Source: Paramyrothecium sp. XJ0827 (Eukaryota > Ascomycota > Sordariomycetes > Hypocreales > Stachybotryaceae). From it: a DNA stretch of 64,000 nucleotides. Below the pieces are notes generated by a model, which was not told where the DNA came from, did no database searches, and worked only from the letters and a program-made list of their open reading frames with translations. Shown one piece after another: positions 11,501-23,594 of the stretch. The position numbers and the translations under genes were made by a program. The number at the start of each line of letters is the position of its first letter. The stretch's first letter is position 1. The DNA lies in assembly GCA_020881915.1 (NCBI GenBank), contig JAJFPB010000007.1:992001-1056000 (forward strand). The letters run 5' to 3'.

Positions 11501-14500
11501 AGGCATACGAAATCCCAACTGCCTTCATAGCGTTGGCAATCTGATGGAATAGTGAAACGGAGCTTTCTGTGATTGTCATGCTGCTCTGCTTGTAGTCTTC
11601 GTAAGCACTTGACAGAATGGACGCCGCATCAGTCTCCCTCTTCTGGGAGTGGAGGAATCTGGAGTAGCCCAGAACAGCTTTGAGTTTCCTCTTTTCCCAT
11701 ACTTCTGTGTGATGGGAGCGGAATTCGAGGCTCACGCGGTGCCAAATATCGATGTAGGCACGCTCTGCAAGCTCGGTGCGCCCTTCCGCGACATATTTCT
11801 CGGCCCGCCTAAGGAAGAATTCGAAGTCGTAGGAGTCAGTGCCTTCAATAAACTCATCTTGCTCTTCGAAATCGAGGTTGAGGCTTGCACCTGCCTCGGT
11901 GTGGGTTACCTCTCGCCGTCCTCTGAGATGGACATGAAGATCATGATCACGCTCGCCAGTCTCCGTAGTTGTGATGGAGCTGATAGTCTCCGTGATTTTC
12001 TGGGCCTTTTGCTCCTCTTTCGTCCACCGATAATGCTCGACTAATTGTTGAAGCACCGTAACAACGGTTTCGGAGCTTTGTCCATACTGGATCTTGTGAC
12101 ATTCCACAAGAATGAGCAAAGCCTCTTCTCGTTTGATCATAATCTCGGTCTTTGTGCTGGTCACACTTGATGTTGTCATCTCCAAGAAAGTATTGGCAAT
12201 CTGCAATGTAACTGGATGGCGTGCCGTGAGAAGGTTATTAGAGAGGATTGTAGCTTCGTAGAGCCATGACACAGTTTCCTTTGTCAAACCGATGCGGTGG
12301 TAAAGTAGTGCTAGAGAGATTGTCGACTGCAAAGTTGCAAGGTTTTTCGAACCAAGATTCTGACGGCAGATGTTGGCAACGAGTGTCTGATACCTCAGTA
12401 GAACTGGAGTGGCAAAATGTTCCCAAACAGTCGTCTGAAGGAGTAACACAGCAGTAGAATTGAGCATGACTTTTGAGAATAATTTGATGGCAGCTGTCTC
12501 TCCTTCTTTCAGGTATACGGTCGTGTGCTGTAAGTGGTACGGCCAGTAGCGTACCGCGAAATCCATCAATGGATACTTGCTCAAAATCTGGTTTGTTTCT
12601 TGGCTGCTAAGACCTGTCATAGATGGCTCGTGCTGTTGCGTGATATTCTTCTTGATGTAGAACAATAATCGAGTAGCCAAGTCATGATGAGGGTCTTTGA
12701 TTTGCGTCAACAACTTCCCATGGGAAGCAAGTTCGATGACAGATGTCTTGATGAGTCCGTGACGAATATAGACCAGGCCATCTTGCAGGAAAACAAGAGA
12801 ATTGACGGGTTTTAGTGCCGTCAATACATCCTGATGCTCATTCGTGACAGTGTCTTTGTCCACTTGGATCGATGACAAAGTGCCCAACTCCTTGAGCGAA
12901 AGAGGCCGCTCAGCTGTGGCGAGCCAAAGGACCATCAATTTCGCGTCTTCGCTCACATTCGGGGACTGGAGGGTCTGAACGATGAAGTCATTGACAGTGC
13001 TTTTCGCGTCAATAAGTGCAGTGACGGCCTTGCTGAGATTATCCCCAGACTTTTCATAGCGTACTCGCTTCGTCGCCTGCTTCGCCCACAAGAATGAGCC
13101 TCTTGACGTCTGTGCAAGTCGAGTCACAATTGTTTCTTGGTTCAACTCGGATAGGCTGAGGAATGCCTTATCATTTTCGAGCTGTCCACGGACGACTCTG
13201 ACTATGTCGTCAAGTATTAAATCTTCCGTAATCTGGACGTGGCTTTGGGCATTTGCAGCCGAAGACTTGCTGGCTCCCAGAGTCACCAATCTAACATTGG
13301 TGCCGTCCACAGAGGCTTTAGTGAGTCTTTGCAACAACTCTGACTCCCCGCAGGAGATCTCGTCTGTGCCGTCGACGACAATGACAAGCTCTCTGGCTCC
13401 GGGAAGGGTCGCAGCGAGGGCCTGTTCAACAGCATTCCAAACAATGTTATCATAATCCCGATCATCTGTAGTCGCTACGCTTCTTTCATATGCATCTGAA
13501 AGTACTTGCAGAAGCTGAACGTTTCCGATTCGCTTTTCCAGCAACTGGTGCAAGATACTTTTGGCAATAGCACGGGGCGTCGCCTCGGCGGAAATTCTCT
13601 TGTCTGTTCATGGCACTCAATTAGCTGGAATTCTAGCGAAAAACATATGGAGATCAATCCTTTCACTTACTGATCGGGATAAAGATTGTGTTGAATGATA
13701 CACCACCGACTGGATGTTGCAAATAATCCACAATTACAGATGACAGAACAGTCTTTCCGGATCCAGCCGGACCAGTGAAAGACAAAACCTTGTCATTACT
13801 CCTGAGAAAACGAGTGAGGTAGGGAGCGACCCAAAGGCAAGTCAGCTCCTCTCTATCATGAGCAAGATGAGAAACTGCTTTAACGACGTCAGAGAGCACA
13901 TAGTCACTGGGGGAGACCCAATTCTTGATTGATTTGACAGCAAACACTAAAAGCAAAAGTTTAATATGTCAGCAGTCGTTTGCATCATGGGCGTGAACAA
14001 TTGGTTATACCTTTGCTCGCATCAATTCCTTCCTTAGTCAACTGATGCTTCCACATCAACTCGGCAGTCTTCTCGCAACGCTCGGTGAAGGCCTTGATTT
14101 CGTGTGGAAAGGTACTGTAGATATTGACCGAGACAGAAGTAGTCGTCAACCCGTTGATTGCCTTGTGGAAGTAGGTTGAGACGCTAGCAACGAGCGTCAC
14201 GAGGTCAGACAAAGCTAGCACAAGCTGTTCTCTCACATCTTGTGACACGTTGAACAGCTCGGTCCGCTCCAATAGGTTCACTAGCGACACGGACATGTTG
14301 TAAAAAAAACCGAACGAAAGCATCAGTGCGGGAGCATTCTCCTCTCCCAACTATTGGATGTAAGCATGGAGCAAGCCATTGATAAAGTGAACCATACCTC
14401 CAGTAAGATAGCACAGTAACCATAAGCAAGTTGGGTCGCAAGGTAGCAGTCACCCGCAAACCCTGTAATTGCCGAGTCAAAAGAGTGTAGTCTTTCAACA

Positions 14501-15080
14501 AAGAGCTGTGCCCAAGCTAACACTCTGTCCTGACTGCTCCCCTCAGGAGGGAGGCGTTGCATACGCTGTGTACGAATCCATTCAATGATGGAGTCATGAG
14601 TAGCGCTGAAGAGCTTTCCCGAGGTGCTCGACCCGAGCTCCTCAGACCCGCGGCGCTTGAGTGAGTATACCACACGAGAGATGTTGGACGTATCCACCAG
14701 GCTACTGTGAACACGGTGAGTCTCGTGGTGGGTAGACTGCCGGAACAGACCGGTACTGGACTCCTCGTGATAAGAGTAGGATTGCCCGTTCTTGGGAGAG
14801 CGAGGTCCCGCGAAAAATGCTGGAGAAATAGGCGATGTGGGAGATATGGCTGCTGGGGCCATGGCTGCCGTTGATGTTCTCTGTGTTTGGATAGTTCTTG
14901 TTTCGTACAAAGGCCTGGAAGGTCTGTCGTCGCTAGTGACGGCAATAAAATAGACTGATGAGTGAATCAAAAGATGTATGATATGAGAGCTAGTTCAACA
15001 TACGCGATATGGTGTTCGTTATGGTGATGTTCGCAACAGAGAACAGTTTGTTTTAGTTTTCGGAAGAAAGATTTCACCAT
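8517..15080 (-). CDS. Giant NACHT-type NLR (STAND NTPase) with helical-repeat C-terminus
   Basis: Five exons (15080-15004, 14932-14398, 14350-14011, 13946-13671, 13603-8517) give 2,104 residues. The introns are 47-71 nt and all phases fit. The first exon codes MVKSFFRKLKQTVLCC; beginning at the next ATG (14862) is possible but would drop it. A helical N-terminal region precedes the NTPase. Walker A is GPAGSGKT at residues 376-383 and Walker B is LVIVVDGTDE at about 481-490. A winged-helix-like part (LWLATAERPLSLKELG) follows. The remaining 1,400 residues are amphipathic helical hairpins like degenerate TPRs (for example AERAYIDIWHRV). Such STAND proteins act in fungi as signal-sensing switches in non-self recognition. 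The N-terminal effector part matches no family I know. Confidence 0.88.
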
Positions 15081-15279
15081 CTCATATCTCAAAATACCAA
15101 CTAAGACAAAAAATGGTCATCGAAAATCTCGAACTGTTGGCTTTTACAGTTCAATTAATGTCCACGTAGGTTACTGTGTCTTCAGATCAATGGGCTGGAA
15201 GTGTTTTGTTGTGCTTGTAGCGTGTGATTTGGTTTAATTTGATCCTGAAATCCTTTTAATTCTTGCATGGGCGACTGCA

Positions 15280-15287
15280 TATTTATA
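15280..15287 (-). promoter_or_regulatory. Putative TATA box of the NLR gene
   Basis: On the minus strand this reads TATAAATA, 200 nt upstream of the proposed ATG at 15080. Position and sequence fit a core promoter, which indirectly supports the upstream start over 14862. Confidence 0.4.
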
Positions 15288-18053
15288 ACTCGCGCCTAGG
15301 TTGCATTCACATCTACTCAGGCAGCCCGCCCGTCAATGCGTCAACTCGTATGACGGAATGGATTTTTGTGTTCAGCTTTCATTTACATTTCTCGGAGTTG
15401 TTTCCTTACACTGAACGAACTGATCTGTCATGAAGAGTTATGGTTCTGCTGATCTGCACTCGTAGCCTGGGACTATTGGCATAGAGTTCGAAACCTTGCC
15501 ATCAGCCCGGGAGTTGAATGAAATGGTGCTCGATTTCGTTGGTCGACATGCTCGCCTCCTCGCCATGACAGTGTCGTACTTGCAGCAAATAGGAACGGTA
15601 AGTTGGAGCTTCTAACAGTATACTGCATACGCAAACACGCTGATTTGCACTGGATGTGCGTCATTGGCTCAGATAAGATTCGTTCGTGAACCGAACCGAG
15701 CTTCAGCTCCGATCTAGAAGGTTTAAGCTATGACCGGGGTTGTTACAATGGGCATTATTTGCATCTTTGTAGCCATTTCGGGACGACCGATAGCTTGCTT
15801 CATATTTCCACGAACCTCTAGGGTGGGAATAATTTGAGTTTGGATTAGGAACTGGTTGCCGGTAAGCCTTCATTCCCGGAAACAAGCGATGGTTTCTCCC
15901 ACGTCCCATTCTGCTGGGATAGTGAATACCCGGGCCAATAATGTTGCTCGTCAATGGAACTCCAGTTTTAGGCCCACTAACAAGCAACGCAGTTTGCTTG
16001 TTGATCCCGTGCACATTGTGCAGGGTGTCAGTCGTTTGGTGGTGTCACGTCAAGAAGCAAGGTGTGGCGCCAAACACCAGCCGGGACGTTCGACCCGTCC
16101 CGAGCCGCAGGGCTCAACATAGTACAACGTCTTTGTAAATATCAGGAGAGCAACTTTTCAACTGACCTAAGTCTCGCATCCATGATCGACAGTATGTGCG
16201 GAGTTGCTCTGGAAAGAATCAAAAGTTCTTCCTCTAAAAGACTGGTTAGACGTCAATATTACAGAACTCAAATTTGCTACTAATCACAGAGAGTCGCAGT
16301 GAGAACAAAGAAGGCTAGTGTCTTTGCTGCTGAAGCTTATGTTTCTTCAACGAGTGGCCTGCCACCTTGATGGCAAAACCAGCCGCAAGGCGTAACTCAG
16401 GTAACACCGACCGCGCCGACGACGTACTCACCTTTGAGAAAGTATTATTCCGACGATGATGAATTTGTGAGGTACGTGGCGTTGCTTGGCAAGCTCTCTG
16501 GCCCGAGCCCACACAATAAGATTGCTTCGACGTAGGGAGGGGAGAGTAAGACAAAGTTTCGCAGGGCATCTCCCAGGAATGTGGCACTACCCCGAGACAA
16601 GAATGGCAAGCTCGCCGTCCGATGGTTTCGTGATCCGGGTTTCCCGGCCCGAGGTACTAGACGGTCGCCCAAACAGACTCAATGGCAACATTCACTAATC
16701 AGTTTTAGGAGTGTGATAAGCCTGGCCATGCCTAGGAAAGACATCCGTGGACACGGCACTGGATCCGAGATAGGGAGGATCTGATCGACAAATTTTATAT
16801 CATAATCCACTGCAGATCTTCGCTTCTTGGTTCGGATGAGCACCGGTTCTCAATGCTAGAAGAGTTAGCCTGCAGGTTCGTCAGCAGCGGACCGAAATTC
16901 GGAAGCTGCAAGCATGGCCGGCACCAGAACAACGCAAAACACGGCAGGGAAATCTTTCTATTTTGACAGAGATGACGTGCTCTCAGATGTCAAAAACGTT
17001 CTGATGCCTTCAGCGATGATAAAATTCCTTCATGAACAACGGCGGAATTCCTCGTCGACTGGTAGCTGGCCTTTCGTCTGAGAGAGGCATGCGAGCCAAG
17101 CCATGTGAGTCTGCCCTCGTGTACCAACAGATGAATCCATTCCGATTGCTACTTCAGGTATCAATGTTGAAAATTTTGCGGTACAGCAAAATAGTAGAAA
17201 TTGTGGTAACAATCATACTACGGAACCAGGACCATGGTATGTAACTCCACGACCTAAGGTTAGTCGAACTATCTAAGACTCGGCGATGCTGTAGGATCCT
17301 GACGTCTATCAATTCCATTCTGCAGTTCCGCTGCATGGGACGGCATTATCGACTATCAATATTCTCGAGACTTCGGTGTTGCCTATACTATCTCCTGCGG
17401 GCTCCGATATACAGACATTACCTCAAAGTCTTGTCCAATAGTAGCTCTGATGTAAAGAGCTGGGACAAAGGTACCAAAGCGAGCTAGGATTGTAACGCCA
17501 TGGAGTCACTGGCTTCTGTCTTATGTTCAATGTACTAGGGTCTTGTCTGTGACCTGACGGCACTCGAGGAGATACCAATCCTCAGGCAGACCCTCAGGAA
17601 CCATACATCCAGTCGCCACCAATTGGCAAGCCTACACCCAACTCGAACCGTGCTCCTGAATTTCCTATCACTCTTGATAGTTCGATCAAAACCCATATCA
17701 ATACTTTATTGATGTTGGGTATTGGGTATTCGGCTCGGCGCGTGAGCCGTGAGCCGTGTGGAGATTAAGTGCCCCCAAATCCACTTTTTTGAAACGACCA
17801 AGATGGCATCAAGCCATGTCGTGAAGGAGTGTTCTCCTGTTTTGTGGTGTTTCAACCAATCAAAGCAGTCGTTAGCACCACACGCGCTGCTGTCAGCCCC
17901 ATCGTTACCGTCGTCCAATAACCGAAACTGCAGGGATCAATATGGGTGAACCGTGAAACAATGTAAAAGGGGTTCATCAGAAAGGCGCTTGGATTTTCGG
18001 TTGATCGGGTGAGTCTGATGTCAATCGAAACATGAAACTGGCATGCAGCTGGG

Positions 18054-18071
18054 TCGTTCTCGTTCTCGTTC
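18054..18071. repeat. Hexanucleotide tandem repeat (TCGTTC)3
   Basis: Three perfect TCGTTC units, about 200 nt upstream of the DUF1996 start codon, in its promoter or 5' leader. Confidence 0.85.
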
Positions 18072-18133
18072 TCGCTACATTTCTCGATAAGCCGGTTCTT
18101 TCATCAGGCAAGTTGCCAGTCTTTCGTTCTTCA

Positions 18134-18193
18134 TTTGCAATCACCACATTCTTTCCATTCGTTTTTGCGATAACCACATTCCTTTCACACGGT
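18134..18193. repeat. Imperfect 30-bp tandem duplication upstream of the DUF1996 gene
   Basis: Two adjacent 30-nt units, 18134-18163 and 18164-18193, share the core CCACATTC with flanking TTTGC(A/G)AT. They lie in the pyrimidine-rich stretch 75-134 nt before the ATG, so they would be in the 5' leader or core promoter. Confidence 0.7.
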
Positions 18194-18267
18194 CACTTTC
18201 GTTTTATCACTTTGTACAATCTTCCATTCGTTTGAGAAAGCACAGGATGCCTTCAACTACAAGCAAC

Positions 18268-19245
18268 ATGATTCGTGGTGCCTTCGTAGGCGCTGGTCTG
18301 CTCGCGTCGGTCGCCCATGGCTACACGGTAGTCAGCCTTTCGGCTCCCGCCTTTTACAAAAACGTGGACCCTATCGTCTTTCCCGGTAGCTACTCGGAAT
18401 CTCATCTACACACGTTCTTCGGCTCCGATGCCGTCACAGCCCACACCAACACCAGTGCCGAGCTTCAGGCTGGCTGCACCAACGCCGAAAATCCCAACGA
18501 TTTGTCGACTTACTGGGTCCCCACTCTCCTGTACACTGACGATGCCGGGAAGTCGTACAAGCCCGTGCCTCTTTCCCGCTTCAGTGCCTATTACAATCTC
18601 GGTCAGTCTCCTGCTGAGGTTCCGATTCCCCAGAACCTCAGGATGATTACTGGTGATGCTGGCAATCAAAGCCCCAACGGCCTCCCGGCGGATGCGAAGA
18701 TCGAGTGGTTTTGCGAGGGTGAGAGCATCCCGGCCGATGCCAACGGTTTCCCTAGCAGGACTTGTCGCACCCATCTTCAAACACTCCTGGTCTTCCCCCA
18801 ATGCGTCAACGAGCAAACCCTTGAGTACGCCTACAAGAGCCGCGTTCACGGCACAGAAAACTGGTGCCCCCAGGGCATGAAGTCGATGCCACAGCTGCGT
18901 TTCAGCATCCGATACGATCTTCGCCGCGCACTACCTAACGGCTGGAACGGCAAGGCGCCCTTGAAGCAGTCTTGTGGTAACGCCTTCTGCTCGCACGGTG
19001 ACTTCATCAATGGCTGGACTGAGGAGGCTGCACAAGAGATGGTGGCCACAACTCGGGAGAAGCGCAAGTTCTTCCCTGTTAATGGTGCCCTGGGTGGCTA
19101 TAAGGACAAGTCAACCTGCCGTCCTGCTGACCCTGAACCTAGTCTGGGCACGAATGACTACGCTGAGAGCGTGCAGCTGATGAGGAAGCGATCGGAGGAG
19201 ACAGTGGGCTGGGCGTCTCGCAGCCGATTCGCCAAGGCCGTTTAG
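18268..19245 (+). CDS. Secreted DUF1996-domain protein
   Basis: Single exon. In-frame ATGs lie at 18232, 18247 and 18268. I choose 18268 because MIRGAFVGAGLLASVAHG is then a clean signal peptide; that product has 325 residues. The mature part opens with DPIVFPG and SESHLHTFFGSD, the hallmark start of DUF1996, and keeps CRTHLQTLLVFPQC, SHGDFINGW and many cysteines. These proteins are common in secretomes of plant-associated and wood-decaying fungi; no enzymatic activity is established, and the conserved His/Asp residues only suggest metal or glycan binding (inference). The usual C-terminal extension of larger members is missing, so this is a short form. It lies near carbohydrate-active genes. 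Confidence 0.9.
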   Translation: MIRGAFVGAGLLASVAHGYTVVSLSAPAFYKNVDPIVFPGSYSESHLHTFFGSDAVTAHTNTSAELQAGCTNAENPNDLSTYWVPTLLYTDDAGKSYKPVPLSRFSAYYNLGQSPAEVPIPQNLRMITGDAGNQSPNGLPADAKIEWFCEGESIPADANGFPSRTCRTHLQTLLVFPQCVNEQTLEYAYKSRVHGTENWCPQGMKSMPQLRFSIRYDLRRALPNGWNGKAPLKQSCGNAFCSHGDFINGWTEEAAQEMVATTREKRKFFPVNGALGGYKDKSTCRPADPEPSLGTNDYAESVQLMRKRSEETVGWASRSRFAKAV

Positions 19246-19767
19246 AGTCGAAGGCATGCAACTCGGTCAGGGGCCTGGCATTCTTGTACATATTATACCG
19301 TCAAATGATCTGCTTCCGTCCCCGGCTTATCAGAGCTGGCTATACCTCGCTGCAGTCAACCCCGACAGGCACAAAGGGCATGAAATGAATGAATTTCGTT
19401 CCTGAGAACGCCCGAAATTTACTCAACGTGGGCTCCAGTTCCTCTTCCGCTCCCATTTATATGTAGATTCGTGACATGGACCAGCTGTATCACATTTAGT
19501 TCAGTAACAGATATAATTGTTCCTGTCGCGGCTGGGCAGTGAAGACCAATCATAATGCAATATTGGGGAAGGTTTCCTCAGTATGCATGATTCGTGTTGA
19601 TATGTATCAAGTAAGAAATGTACAGAGAGCCTCATCAGATGTTACGGCACGACGGGCAACAAGGCCTAGTCCCGCCTTCTGCTGTGATCTTGAAGCTCTG
19701 CGAAAGTAGCTATCGACAAGAAGTTAAAGGGCATTAATCATCAGCAAGCTGTTGCGTCTAGTCAAAT
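19246..19767. other. Intergenic between convergent genes
   Basis: 3' flanks of the DUF1996 gene (+) and the GH43 gene (-). No gene seen. Confidence 0.5.
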
Positions 19768-20801
19768 CTAGCTGCTAGGCTCTGCCCACTCAAACTGGAA
19801 TCCCTCCGCTACGCCGAAGTTGGGAGTGCCGTCGGGGTTCGCGGTCAGCGGCTGGGTCATGGCGTATCGCCTGTCATCGCAAGCACCGCCAGCCACTTCC
19901 GTGGCATGGAAGGTGATCCAAGTCTGGTTTCCATCGGGACTGGTGAAGAAGCTGTTGTGGCCCGTGCCGAAGTTGCCGTTGGCTGATGAGAGCACGCAGC
20001 CATCAGACTTAGTCCAGGCACCAGGGGTGGCAGGGTCGGTGCGGCCGTCCCATTCAAGGAGGGCGACGCAGTAGTCGGGTGTCCAGCAGTAGTTGGCAGA
20101 GTAAGCAAGATAGGTTCTGCCTCCGAAGTAAAGGGCAGCTGCGCCTTCTTGCACGGGCACCTCGCTCTGCTCCCACGGCTGATCGGGCTGAGAGATGATG
20201 GAGATCTCATCTCCAACGGACAGGTAGTCGGAGCCAAGCTTGCGGACGCAGGTCGATTGATGAGGCACACCAGTCTGGCACGAGTAGACAAAGTAATTGC
20301 CAAACTCATTGGTGCGGAGGATTGTTCCATCAATGCCCCAGTCCTCGATAAGCTGAGCACCGTAGGACCACTCGTCCCACGGAGAGGCACCTCCTAGGGG
20401 TAGGTTAGCAACAATCACGTTACACGGGCTCGTAGTATGCACGTACCGACTAAGACATGCATCCTCTGCAGGGTAAGGTCCTCATTTCTTCCAGCCGTAT
20501 AATACAAGTACCACTTGTCGTCGAAGTAGTGGAGTTCGGGCGCCCAGACGCTGCAGCATCGGTTTGGGTTCGAATCAGAGTAGATGACCTTGGGTACTGC
20601 AGTCTTGAGGCCTTCGATGGTTTCGGCACGCGCTAGTTGAAGATTTGTCCACTCCGTCGAAATAAGGTAGTAGTAGCCACCAGACCAGACAATCTGGGGA
20701 TCTGCGCCACCCGGATTCCGGATGGGATTGGTGAAGGCAGTGGCTGAAGACACCAGGCCAAGAAGCCCGAGAGGTGCCGTGATGAACTCGGATAATCTCA
20801 T
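19768..20801 (-). CDS. Secreted GH43 arabinan-active glycosidase
   Basis: Exons 20801-20447 and 20393-19768; the intron 20394-20446 (GTACGT donor, CTAAC branch, CCTAG acceptor) keeps phase; 326 residues. The signal peptide is MRLSEFITAPLGLLGLVSSA. The GH43 five-bladed propeller carries the usual acidic residues: base Asp in GGADPQIVW, pKa-tuning Asp in WGIDGTIL, and acid Glu in VPVQEGAA. CCSVWAPELHYFDDKWYLYY is the typical blade-1/2 sequence. The overall pattern recalls the exo-1,5-alpha-L-arabinofuranosidase group (possibly subfamily GH43_26), acting on arabinan outside the cell. The exact subfamily is uncertain. A decayed second GH43 lies upstream. Confidence 0.87.
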
Positions 20802-22465
20802 CTTGAAGGCGGGAATATGGTCAAAGCTGGCACAAGCTATCAACTCACTCGCACAAAGAATATGTGTGAACAAGTGAAAGACGTCGTCTAGCTTCTGCTT
20901 ATACTCGTCAAACCGAGATCGCTAGGTGCGGGCTATCCATCACTTATAATGGCATAGACGCGCTATAGAGGGGATGGCTCCACCAATGCTTAATAGATCA
21001 TCTCTAATATTGTTGGTGCGCTTGTGTTATTGCATGGTGTAATGATTCGGAGGTGTGCGGACTTACATGAGGCTTGGTTGCTCCGCAGTCTCGGGGAGCA
21101 AATGGATCAAGTCATACTGTACAGAGCTAGTCTTCCCGGTCAATACCGAACTGTTAAGCCATACCTACTGCCTGTCTTTGGCCGTGGAGCTCAAAAGAGG
21201 TGGAGATGTGTCTCCTCATGAATCCCCTACTGCCGCCTCCAATCAAGGAGCATGCCGGCTGTCTAGTTTATGCATCAATTTTTACCGGGCTCATTCGCAC
21301 ACTTGTTGAATGCCGTACGCCAAGCCCGGGGCCTGACCGATCACAGGGCTTCTGAAACTTGGCCATTTATTAGGTTACGGGTCTCCAGAGATGGGGCTGT
21401 GGAGATGCCCAGTGTTTGGCTACATCACGCGCAGTCGCGGGTGGCTCGGTCGACAAATGGATGATCTGATAGAGAGACAAACTTCAAATTGGGGCACAAG
21501 GGTATGAGAATGTTCTTTTCGCCAATTGGCAATTTCTTCTTTTATCGGGAGCCTGTTGACAGAAGTTCATATGGGGCTTTGCATGATACGGCAGGTTTCA
21601 AAACGGCATGAGGGTGACGCTGTTACCCACAGCTGCAGGATACCTGTGCTTGCTTTCCACCTGGCGGCGCTAATATTCTACTGCATGAAAGCCTTCGCAT
21701 TTGATGTCCATTTTCACTGACGTCTTAATCTGAAAGTCGGTTGCGATTAGCTTCCGCTTCCAGAACCAAAGAAAGGCTGTGCTTGGCATCACTGAGAAAC
21801 ATGGCAGTCGTTCGGCTAATTCAGTCCCGAGGTCGGACTATTTCTTCCTTCCATTGGGGTCGTCGGTAGTTCGTCCGATATCTTGCGCGGACCTGACGGC
21901 GTAGACAGGGCAGGGCTCCCGTAAGGGGTGTGGAGCAACGCGGCCCCAACAAGCCTCGCTGTATTCGAAACATTCACGCGAAACGAATATGATGGGTGCG
22001 GTAAGCGTCGCCAATCCACTTTAATTAGTCGTCGCATGTAGATCTCAAGGGTCAGCAGAATTACCCGTCCACAAATGACCAGCGCATCCCTAGATTTATG
22101 CACAATTACGTAGATGAGCTGCTTGGCATGTAAAGCACAGCGCAACCTCTACAATAACCTTACTTTGGCTGGATCCAATACAACAGGGTATTGCCGCTGC
22201 TAGTGTCCGCATCTGGATCACAATGTTGGGGATGATCTGTTTGCCTTAGCCATGGCGGTTGAGCATAATGCGAATATACGCGTCAACTCGGGCGGTGCTT
22301 CAAGGAGTTCTTCAGGGACACATATCAAACCTTACGCCAAAGTACCCATCATTTCGGTCATCTTCCGCTTTTCTCTCTTAAGACATTCAATCATCTTGCC
22401 TTTTTCATTACTTAAGGATGATCATTGTGGACTATTTCGAAATTGTCCATACGCCTTACTTCAAG
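20802..22465. other. Intergenic between the intact and the decayed GH43 genes
   Basis: Only short frames without domains are seen. It must contain the promoters of the intact GH43 (leftward) and, formerly, of the GH43 pseudogene (rightward). Confidence 0.5.
20898..20903 (-). promoter_or_regulatory. Putative TATA box of the GH43 gene
   Basis: TATAAG on the minus strand, about 100 nt upstream of the GH43 start codon at 20801, a normal distance for a fungal core promoter. Confidence 0.4.
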
Positions 22466-23594
22466 ATGATGAAGTCAGTGTCAACCGTCCTAAAAGTGGT
22501 TTTGCTGGCAAGCAATACTATTGCTCAATTCCTAGCCCGTAGAGTTATTCTGGTACGTGCGTGAATACGCACGACCCTCACTATCCTGTATGGCACTTAC
22601 TTTCGCTTTTCCACCGGTGGCCGTGTCGCAGTGCACACGGCTCCAGCACTTGAGGGCCCCTGGAAATATGAAGGAGCCGCTCTCCCAGATGGTTCCAGCA
22701 TACCTTTGAAGGGCAATCAAGACCTCTGGTTTAGTCTTTCACATCCTCCCTCGGAAGAGCACTGGGCTCGACACTAATATCGCTTTGATAGGCACCAGAT
22801 ATTTTTGAGCATGATGGCACGTACTAACTCTACTACTCCGTGAGCAGCTTTGGCATGCAAGACTCAGCCGTCGGCGTCGCCTCTTCATGAACACGGATGT
22901 CGAAATTTGGACTGATCACGATTCGACTGGAGTCCAGTCCGCCGACGGGGATCACTTCAACGCCATTGACGCCAATCGCATCAACGTAAAAGACCAATTG
23001 TACATGGATTTTGGCAGTTTCTGGGAATTTATGTTCCTGCGGCCCATTGAATGGGAAAGCCACTTAGGAATAGTTCCTGGTAGCTCGCCTCAGCAAATTA
23101 CCTTTGACCCTCCCACAACTGCTTTAGAAGCCCCCTATATCTCCCGGCATGGGGACTGTTTCTATCTCGTCTTCTCCAAGAGCAAGTGTTGTGGATATGA
23201 CCAGGAAATGCGCACCCTTAGCGAAGAGTATCAGATCAAGATGTGCCGCTCTGCGACTATTGACGGTGAATACGTAGACTCCAGTGGCGCTGCTTGTAAC
23301 CAGGGTGGCGGCGATGTCGTGCTCAAATCCCATGGCTTCGTTTACAGCGCCGGTCTACAGGTGTTTACAATGATCCTACACACGGACCTGTAAGCTCTAG
23401 ACAAGTGGTCACACCGGCCATCATCAATTTTCGCTTCATGCTGGCAGAAGTTAAAAAGCTGTAGGTTCTTTACTACCATTACGTTAACACCAGCATCGGC
23501 TTCGAGGATGGACAGAAGCAATTCGGATGGAACTCTCTCGACTTCTCCAGCGGCTGGCCTATTCTATCAGAAAGTCCTTCTAGTATGTTCCGAG
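22466..23594 (+). pseudogene. Decayed GH43 endo-arabinanase-type gene
   Basis: Starts with a good signal peptide (ATG 22466, MMKSVSTVLKVVLLASNTIA). GH43 blocks follow in order but in changing frames: GTYFRFSTGG and GPWKYEGAALPDGSS, then DIFEHDGTY, LYYSVSSFG, WTDHDSTGVQS, NAIDAN, YMDFGSFW, EAPYI, and finally VYNDPTHGPV and [12 protein letters not shown]. The order matches secreted arabinan endo-1,5-alpha-L-arabinosidases. In-frame stops occur at 22825-22827 (TAA) and 22888-22890 (TGA), and the reading frame changes near 22580, after 22890 and near 23360. The expected intron before DIFEHDG has lost a proper in-phase boundary. The gene is therefore dead, though the resemblance is still clear, so decay is probably recent. 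Confidence 0.85.

Larger units (their letters stand above)
15081..18267. other. 3.2-kb gene-poor interval
   Basis: Promoter of the NLR gene at the left and of the DUF1996 gene at the right. Frames of 60-103 codons occur (the longest at 15703-16014, minus), but none shows a domain, a convincing splice pattern or protein-like composition. Short tandem repeats lie near the right end and are listed separately. No transposon remnant is recognisable by eye. Confidence 0.5.

Noticed and set aside
10932..11552. 206-codon plus frame inside the NLR gene
   Set aside because: Antisense shadow within a 5-kb coding exon.
15703..16014. 103-codon minus frame in the 15-18 kb gap
   Set aside because: No domain, no start or splice support; length is within chance expectation for such an interval.
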